In this document: positions 59,481 to 64,000 of the stretch, in pieces
How positions within the stretch are numbered: position 1 is the first letter of the stretch
Layout: the number at the start of each line of letters is the position of its first letter
NCBI RefSeq assembly: GCF_011801125.1
Contig: NZ_CP046171.1
Coordinates: 3,658,001 to 3,722,000, forward strand
DNA from: Nocardia brasiliensis
GTDB lineage: Bacteria > Actinomycetota > Actinomycetes > Mycobacteriales > Mycobacteriaceae
Direction: 5' to 3'
Length of the DNA: 64,000 bases
Translations under genes and position numbers: made by a program
The notes under the pieces: generated by a model
What the model was told of the DNA's origin: nothing
The model's input: only the letters and a program-made list of their open reading frames with translations
Databases searched by the model: none

Positions 59481-59521
59481 CTCGCTCCCGCGAGCGATGA
59501 GAACCCCCTGATCGGGGGGTT
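59481..59521. promoter_or_regulatory. Two adjacent hairpins in the divergent region
   Basis: CTCGC-TCCC-GCGAG (59481-59494) and AACCCCC-TGATCG-GGGGGTT (59502-59521) are perfect 5-bp and 7-bp inverted repeats separated by seven bases. They sit midway between the divergent operons and could be operators, a transcript leader structure, or a weak terminator insulating the two units. Confidence 0.45.
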
Positions 59522-59632
59522 GTCATTCACGCCGAAATGGCGAGAATGCACCCCTTATCGATCGTGTAATAACAGTTGTCGCACCGCATCTCGTCGCATG
59601 CGGCACATGTCAGGAGTATGCGCTTCGCAGCG

Positions 59633-59661
59633 TTGCGGGGTAGGGGTGTCGGTGCTAGATT
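59633..59661 (+). promoter_or_regulatory. Candidate promoter for the second PKS gene
   Basis: TTGCGG (59633-59638), a 17-bp spacer and TAGATT (59656-59661) form a good sigma-A-like promoter about 120 bases before the PKS start codon. Confidence 0.55.
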
Positions 59662-59712
59662 CGGGCCACCGGGGGCTGAGCTTTCCCTGATTCGGGTGTA
59701 CGGAGAAAGCTC

Positions 59713-59781
59713 GTGACAAATTCGGCTCGTAACCGACGAGAAGCAGGCCGGGCCATGACCCCGATGGTTGAAGGGCGGTAG
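59713..59781 (+). CDS. Possible 22-codon leader ORF coupled to the PKS start
   Basis: GTG at 59713 follows GGAGAAAG at a good distance and opens a 22-codon frame ending in TAG at 59779-59781, whose last base is the first base of the PKS GTG (TAGTG). This looks like translational coupling, but the peptide (ending AMTPMVEGR) is not recognisable and the frame is short. Confidence 0.35.
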   Translation: MTNSARNRREAGRAMTPMVEGR

Positions 59782-62700
59782 TGGTGGAGACGAATCGGGT
59801 GGGGTCCGGTGCCGTCGATCGCGCGGCGATCGAAGAATGGCTGGCCGCGAAGATCGGTGCGATCGCGGGCGTCGATCCCGCGGCGATCGAGCCGACCACC
59901 ACCTTCGCCGCGTACGGGTTGACATCCGCTGACGCGGTGGGCCTTTCGGGTGAGCTCGAAGAATGGCTCGACCGCAAGCTGCCGGAGACTCTGCTCTACG
60001 AGTATCCGACGCTGGCGCAACTCGGTGCGGCATTGGCGGATACGAATCCTGGCGCCGCGAGCACCCCTGACCCGGTGGCGTCCGTCGCGGTGTCCGTCGA
60101 GCGGGACGTGATCTGTATCGCGGGCATGGCGTGCCGGTTTCCGGCCGGGGCGAACACGCCGCCGCTGTTCTGGCGCAATCTCGCCGACGGGGTCGACGCC
60201 GCGACCGAGGTCCCGCCCGCGCGCTGGGACGCCGAGCGCTACTTCGATCCCGATCCGTACGCGCCGGGCACGGCCTACACCACCCGCGGCGCGTTCGTCG
60301 ACGACCTGGCCGGATTCGACGCGCAGTTCTTCGGCATCTCGCCGCGCGAGGCCATGCGGATGGACCCGCAACAGCGAATGCTGCTCGAAACCGCCTGGGC
60401 GGCATTGGAAGACGCCGCCCTTCCCGCGGACCGGGTCCGGGCGAGCCGGACCGGGGTATTCGTCGGCATGATGGCCGACAGCCGCTACGCCCACCTGCTC
60501 GTCGACCGCGGCGGCCACGGCGAGCTCGACGATCCCTATGTCGGGCTCGGAAGCGCGACCAGCGTCGTGGCGGGGCGGTTGTCCTATCTGCTCGATCTGC
60601 GCGGGCCGAGCCTGGTGGTCGACACCGCGTGCTCGTCGTCGCTGGTCGCATTGCACCTGGCGGTCAACAGCATTCGCAACGGCGAGTGCGATCGGGCGGT
60701 GGTCGCGGGCGTCAGCGCGATCGTGCACCCCGATACCTATGTGCAGGCGTGCAAGATGCGCATGCTCGCCGCGGACGGGCGCTGCAAGACGTTCGACGCG
60801 CGCGCCGACGGGTTCCTGCTCGGCGAAGGCTGCGGTGCCGTCGTGGTCGAGCGGCTGAGCGATGCGCGCGCACGCGGGCATCAGCCGCTCGCGGTGGTGC
60901 GCGGGTCGGCGGTGAATCAGGACGGCACGAGCAACGGATTGACCGCGCCGAACCGCGCCGCGCAGGTCGCGGTCATCCGGGACGCGCATCGCGACGCCGG
61001 TATCGAGGCCGACAGCGTGGACTTCGTCGAGGCGCACGGCTCGGGTACCCAGCTCGGCGACGCGATCGAGATCGCCGCGCTCACCGAGGTTTTCGGCACC
61101 GAACGCGCCGGTGCGCGGCCGCTGTACGTCGGTGCGGTGAAGACGAATGTGGGCCACCTGACCGGTGCGGCGGGCATGGCGGGGCTGGTCAAAACCGTGC
61201 TCGCGCTGCGCCGCCGGACCATTCCGCGGAATCTGCATCTGCGCGAACCGAATCCGGCGATCGATTGGGCGGGCGGACCGGTCCGTTTGCCGCACGAGAA
61301 CCTGCCGTGGCCGGACGCCGACGAGCGCACCCCGACCGCGGGGGTCAGTTCGTTCGGCTGGTCGGGCACCAATGCCCACGTCGTCGTGTCGGCCCCGCCC
61401 GCGCGAGCGCGAATCGCCGCCGAATCCCGCAGGCACGTCCTGCCGTTGTCGGCCCGTTCGCCGCAGGCGGTGACCGCCGCCGCGCACGCGCTCGCCGAAC
61501 ACCTGCGCAGCAATCCACGGCTCGATCCGGCCGAGGTGGCGGCCACACTCCAGCGCGGGCGCACCGCGATGCCGCATCGAGCCGCTGTTCCCTTCGGCAC
61601 GCTGCTGGAAGCCGCCGAAGCACTCGACGAGGTGGGCAGGCGGATTCCGATCTCGGCGGCATCGAGCGGGCGGGCGCCCGCGGTGCGCTTCGTATTGCCC
61701 GGCACCGGTGATCAATTCGCGGGTATGGGTCGCGACCTCTACCGGTCCCAGTCGGCCTTTCGCGCCGCGCTCGACCACTGTGCCGAGATCGCGGCGCCTG
61801 TGCTCGGCATGGACCTGCGGACGGTCCTGTACCCGGACGCGGCGCCCGCGCAGGCGGACCCGTTCGCGGCCCTGCGCGGCCGAGACGCCACCGCGGCGGC
61901 CGGCGCGCTGGTTTCCCGGATCGATCTGGCGCACGCGGTGGTGTTCGCGCTGAGCTACGCCGCCGCGCGGCTCTGGCACGAACACGGCATAGAGCCGAGC
62001 GGCCTGCTCGGCTACAGCCTGGGGGAGTACACCGCCGCCTGCCTGGCCGGGGTGTTCGACGTCGAGGTCGCGCTGCCGCTGGTGGTGCGGCGCGCGCAAC
62101 TCGTCGCCGCCGCCGCACCGGGCGCCATGCTCACCGTCGCGATCGGGTCCGACCGGGTCGCGGACTACCTCGGGCCCGACCTGTCCTGTGCCGCGGTCAA
62201 CAGCCCGAACACGGTGGTGTTCGCCGGGACCGAGGCCGCGATCGCCGCGCTCGAGCAGCGTCTTTCGGCCGAGGAGATCGCGGCGCTGCGCGTGCCGACC
62301 ACCCGCGCCATGCATTCGCGACTGCTGGAACCGCTGCGTGCGGGATTGCTCGAGCTGTTCGACGGCGTCGAGTTGCGCGCACCGCGGATTCCGTTCGTGT
62401 CCAACCTGACCGGGACGTGGATCAGCGACGAACAGGCGTGCGACCCGCACTACTGGGCCGAGCACCTGTGCGCGACGGTCGCGTTCGAGGACGGGGTGCG
62501 GACGCTGGCCGGTGCGCAGCCGTGTGTTCTGGTCGACCTCGGTGCCGGTCAACTCGCCAGCTTGGCCGGTCAGACGTTGGCGCACACGGAAGGGGTCGTG
62601 GCGCTGCCGACGTTGCGCGCGGCGGCGCTGCGCGATCCGGACGAGCTGGTTGTTGCCCGCACGCTGGGCCGGTTGTGGGCGGCCGGGGTGGCGGTGGACT

Positions 62701-64000
62701 GGTCCCGCGCCGGGTCGTCGGGCGGGTCGGTTTCGTTGCCGACGTACGCCTTTCAACATCAGCAGTTCTGGCCGGAAGCGGGGGCGAGCGTGTCGGCCCG
62801 CGAGCGCGCGGAGACGAGCGTCGAAGCCATCGAGGCGTTCGAGCCGCAGTGGGTCACCGCGCCTGCGGCGCCATCGACCGACCGGCTCGGTCCCTACCTG
62901 GTATTCACCGACCCCGACACGTGCGGCGCCGAGCTGGCCCGTCACCTTGTCAAGGCGCTCGACGGCTCCGATGTCGTGACCGTCGCTCCCGGCACGGAAT
63001 TCGCCACGACCACCGCGGGCGGGTATCGGCTCAGGCCGGACGAACCGGCCGACCACGCCGCGTTGCTGCGGGCATTGAGCGAACGGAATCTGCTGCCCCG
63101 CACCGTGGTCCATCTCTGGTCGGTGCGGGGCCCGCACGCCGATCCGCTGTCGGCGGACGGCATCGGCGCGCACCGGCGGTTCGGCTACGACAGCCTGCTG
63201 GCCGCGGCCGGGCCGCTGGGCCGCCACTGCGTCGAGGGCTGCAGGATTCTGGTCGTCACCGACCACGCCCAAGCCTGCGACGCCGAAGACGAGCTGCATC
63301 CCGGCAAGGCGACCGTCACCGGCCCCGCGCTGACCATCGGGCAGGAGTATCCCGGCCTGGCCGTGCGCACCCTGGACGTGGTGACCCCGGCCGAAGACGC
63401 CCTCGGCTCGTGGAGCGAGCTCGCCGATGCGGTGGTGGCCGAATTGGCTTGGGCCGGAACAGACTCCAGCATCGCGCGGCGCGGGCGGCGCAGGCTGGCG
63501 CGGCGTTACCGTCCGCTCACGCTGGACGCGCCGGAGCCCTATGTGCGCGACGGCGGTGTCTACGTCATCACCGGCGGCACCGGGAGTATCGGCCTTCAGG
63601 TCGCCGCCCACCTGACCGCGGCGGCCTCCGGGATCGGACTCGTGCTGCTGGCACGGACGCCGCTGCCGGATCTGGACGACGCGGCCGCGCTCGCTCAGGC
63701 GAGTGACGCGGTGCGCGAGCGGGCCGAGGCGGTGCGCGGGCTGATCCGCGCCGGTGCCCGGGTGCTGGTGCGGGCCTGCGATATCGGGGATCCCGACGCG
63801 ACCGTGGCCGCGATCGCGCACGCCCGCGCGCGGTTCGGCGCGATCGACGGCGTCATCCACGCCGCGGGGGTGCTGTCGCCGGACGCGTTCACCACGATCG
63901 AGCAGACGACACCGCGGCTCAGCGCGGCGCACTTCCGGGCAAAGGTGGACGGCACCGTGGCGCTGGCCGCCGCGCTGCGCGACGAGCGACCCGACTTCGT
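59781..64000 (+). CDS. Modular polyketide synthase ACP-KS-AT-KR... (partial, runs off the right edge)
   Basis: At least 1406 residues from GTG 59781 (GTG 59784 also possible), after AAGGG. An N-terminal ACP carries S49 in GLTSADAV. KS has C284, H419 and H459 in standard context. AT has S746 in an unusual GYSLGE, with GTGDQ in place of GQGxQ and RAMHS in place of HAFHS. No DH lies between AT and KR. The KR structural part and a KR with TGGTGSIG at 1264-1271 follow and the frame is open at the edge. An ACP before the KS suggests that a starter is loaded in trans, as in Pks13-like synthases. The frame is uninterrupted. It is divergent from the arginine-type operon. Confidence 0.92.
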   Translation, partial: MVETNRVGSGAVDRAAIEEWLAAKIGAIAGVDPAAIEPTTTFAAYGLTSADAVGLSGELEEWLDRKLPETLLYEYPTLAQLGAALADTNPGAASTPDPVASVAVSVERDVICIAGMACRFPAGANTPPLFWRNLADGVDAATEVPPARWDAERYFDPDPYAPGTAYTTRGAFVDDLAGFDAQFFGISPREAMRMDPQQRMLLETAWAALEDAALPADRVRASRTGVFVGMMADSRYAHLLVDRGGHGELDDPYVGLGSATSVVAGRLSYLLDLRGPSLVVDTACSSSLVALHLAVNSIRNGECDRAVVAGVSAIVHPDTYVQACKMRMLAADGRCKTFDARADGFLLGEGCGAVVVERLSDARARGHQPLAVVRGSAVNQDGTSNGLTAPNRAAQVAVIRDAHRDAGIEADSVDFVEAHGSGTQLGDAIEIAALTEVFGTERAGARPLYVGAVKTNVGHLTGAAGMAGLVKTVLALRRRTIPRNLHLREPNPAIDWAGGPVRLPHENLPWPDADERTPTAGVSSFGWSGTNAHVVVSAPPARARIAAESRRHVLPLSARSPQAVTAAAHALAEHLRSNPRLDPAEVAATLQRGRTAMPHRAAVPFGTLLEAAEALDEVGRRIPISAASSGRAPAVRFVLPGTGDQFAGMGRDLYRSQSAFRAALDHCAEIAAPVLGMDLRTVLYPDAAPAQADPFAALRGRDATAAAGALVSRIDLAHAVVFALSYAAARLWHEHGIEPSGLLGYSLGEYTAACLAGVFDVEVALPLVVRRAQLVAAAAPGAMLTVAIGSDRVADYLGPDLSCAAVNSPNTVVFAGTEAAIAALEQRLSAEEIAALRVPTTRAMHSRLLEPLRAGLLELFDGVELRAPRIPFVSNLTGTWISDEQACDPHYWAEHLCATVAFEDGVRTLAGAQPCVLVDLGAGQLASLAGQTLAHTEGVVALPTLRAAALRDPDELVVARTLGRLWAAGVAVDWSRAGSSGGSVSLPTYAFQHQQFWPEAGASVSARERAETSVEAIEAFEPQWVTAPAAPSTDRLGPYLVFTDPDTCGAELARHLVKALDGSDVVTVAPGTEFATTTAGGYRLRPDEPADHAALLRALSERNLLPRTVVHLWSVRGPHADPLSADGIGAHRRFGYDSLLAAAGPLGRHCVEGCRILVVTDHAQACDAEDELHPGKATVTGPALTIGQEYPGLAVRTLDVVTPAEDALGSWSELADAVVAELAWAGTDSSIARRGRRRLARRYRPLTLDAPEPYVRDGGVYVITGGTGSIGLQVAAHLTAAASGIGLVLLARTPLPDLDDAAALAQASDAVRERAEAVRGLIRAGARVLVRACDIGDPDATVAAIAHARARFGAIDGVIHAAGVLSPDAFTTIEQTTPRLSAAHFRAKVDGTVALAAALRDERPDF

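Larger units (their letters stand above)
59314..59780. other. Divergent control region between the arginine-type operon and the PKS
   Basis: 467 bases relatively rich in A+T, with two adjacent hairpins (59481-59521), a promoter toward the PKS (59633-59661) and a possible leader ORF (59713-59781), each listed separately. Confidence 0.7.

Noticed and set aside
59655..63932. A 1425-codon open frame on the minus strand, antisense to the second PKS.
   Set aside because: Same reason: shadow of the plus-strand PKS reading frame, with arginine-rich repetitive composition and no recognisable domain.
1..64000. Search for tRNA, rRNA, transposases, integrases, attachment sites and phage genes.
   Set aside because: None recognised. 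Horizontal acquisition of the biosynthetic regions is possible but has no direct marker in this window.

Overview
The window reads as actinomycete DNA, most likely Nocardia or a close relative. It is strongly G+C-rich with G/C at almost every third codon position. GTG and TTG starts are common, as are ATGA/GTGA gene overlaps, and several families typical of mycolate-containing actinobacteria are present (EspR-like regulator, LGFP-repeat wall protein, MAB_1171c-type membrane protein). The assignment rests on gene content and composition only. I saw no rRNA, tRNA, transposase or CRISPR array.

Layout. 1-6.99 kb: the end of an ABC permease with a DesK/NarL-type two-component pair, a flavin-binding protein, an EspR-like regulator, a trypsin-like protease with a membrane protein, a BASS transporter and an Iron_permease-family protein. 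7.0-11.2 kb: an amino-sugar locus (GntR/UTRA repressor, sugar porter, BadF-type kinase, double-SIS isomerase/deaminase) with two GntR-type operators. 11.3-14.9 kb: cell-envelope proteins and a Baeyer-Villiger-type flavoprotein. 15.1-18.4 kb: a MAB_1171c-type membrane protein, an ImmA/IrrE-type metalloprotease and an HTH regulator.

18.9-42.7 kb is a biosynthetic region. It starts with one 2818-residue polyketide synthase with the order KS-AT-DH-cMT-(psiKR)-ER-KR-ACP-TE, the layout of fungal highly reducing iterative PKSs. It is followed by a flavin halogenase-like enzyme, an SDR, a FATP-type acyl-CoA synthetase, an alpha/beta hydrolase and a PaaI-type thioesterase. After a terminator come a CPA2 antiporter and a LuxR regulator. 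A minus-strand operon then encodes a pantothenate synthetase homologue and two Ntn-type hydrolases, one of them a P1/DmpA-type (beta-aminopeptidase family) enzyme. A plus-strand operon encodes an NTF2-like protein, a second halogenase-like enzyme, a TTC38-like protein and a TauD-type oxygenase. A five-gene peptide ABC importer follows (42.8-47.8 kb).

48.4-64 kb is a second biosynthetic region. A ten-gene minus-strand operon contains an MppP/RohP-like O2- and PLP-dependent arginine oxidase, a 2-ketoarginine (MrsA/MppJ-type) methyltransferase, an arginase-family amidinohydrolase, a 2-hydroxyacid dehydrogenase, an ATP-grasp ligase, an IucB/MbtK-type acyltransferase, an HpaB-type monooxygenase, two P450s and an MFS exporter. 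A divergent PKS (ACP-KS-AT-KR...) runs off the right edge. My reading is that this operon tailors arginine into a methylated and/or hydroxylated, possibly deguanidinated acid that is joined to a polyketide. The product is unknown to me, and whether the two biosynthetic regions form one cluster cannot be decided here.
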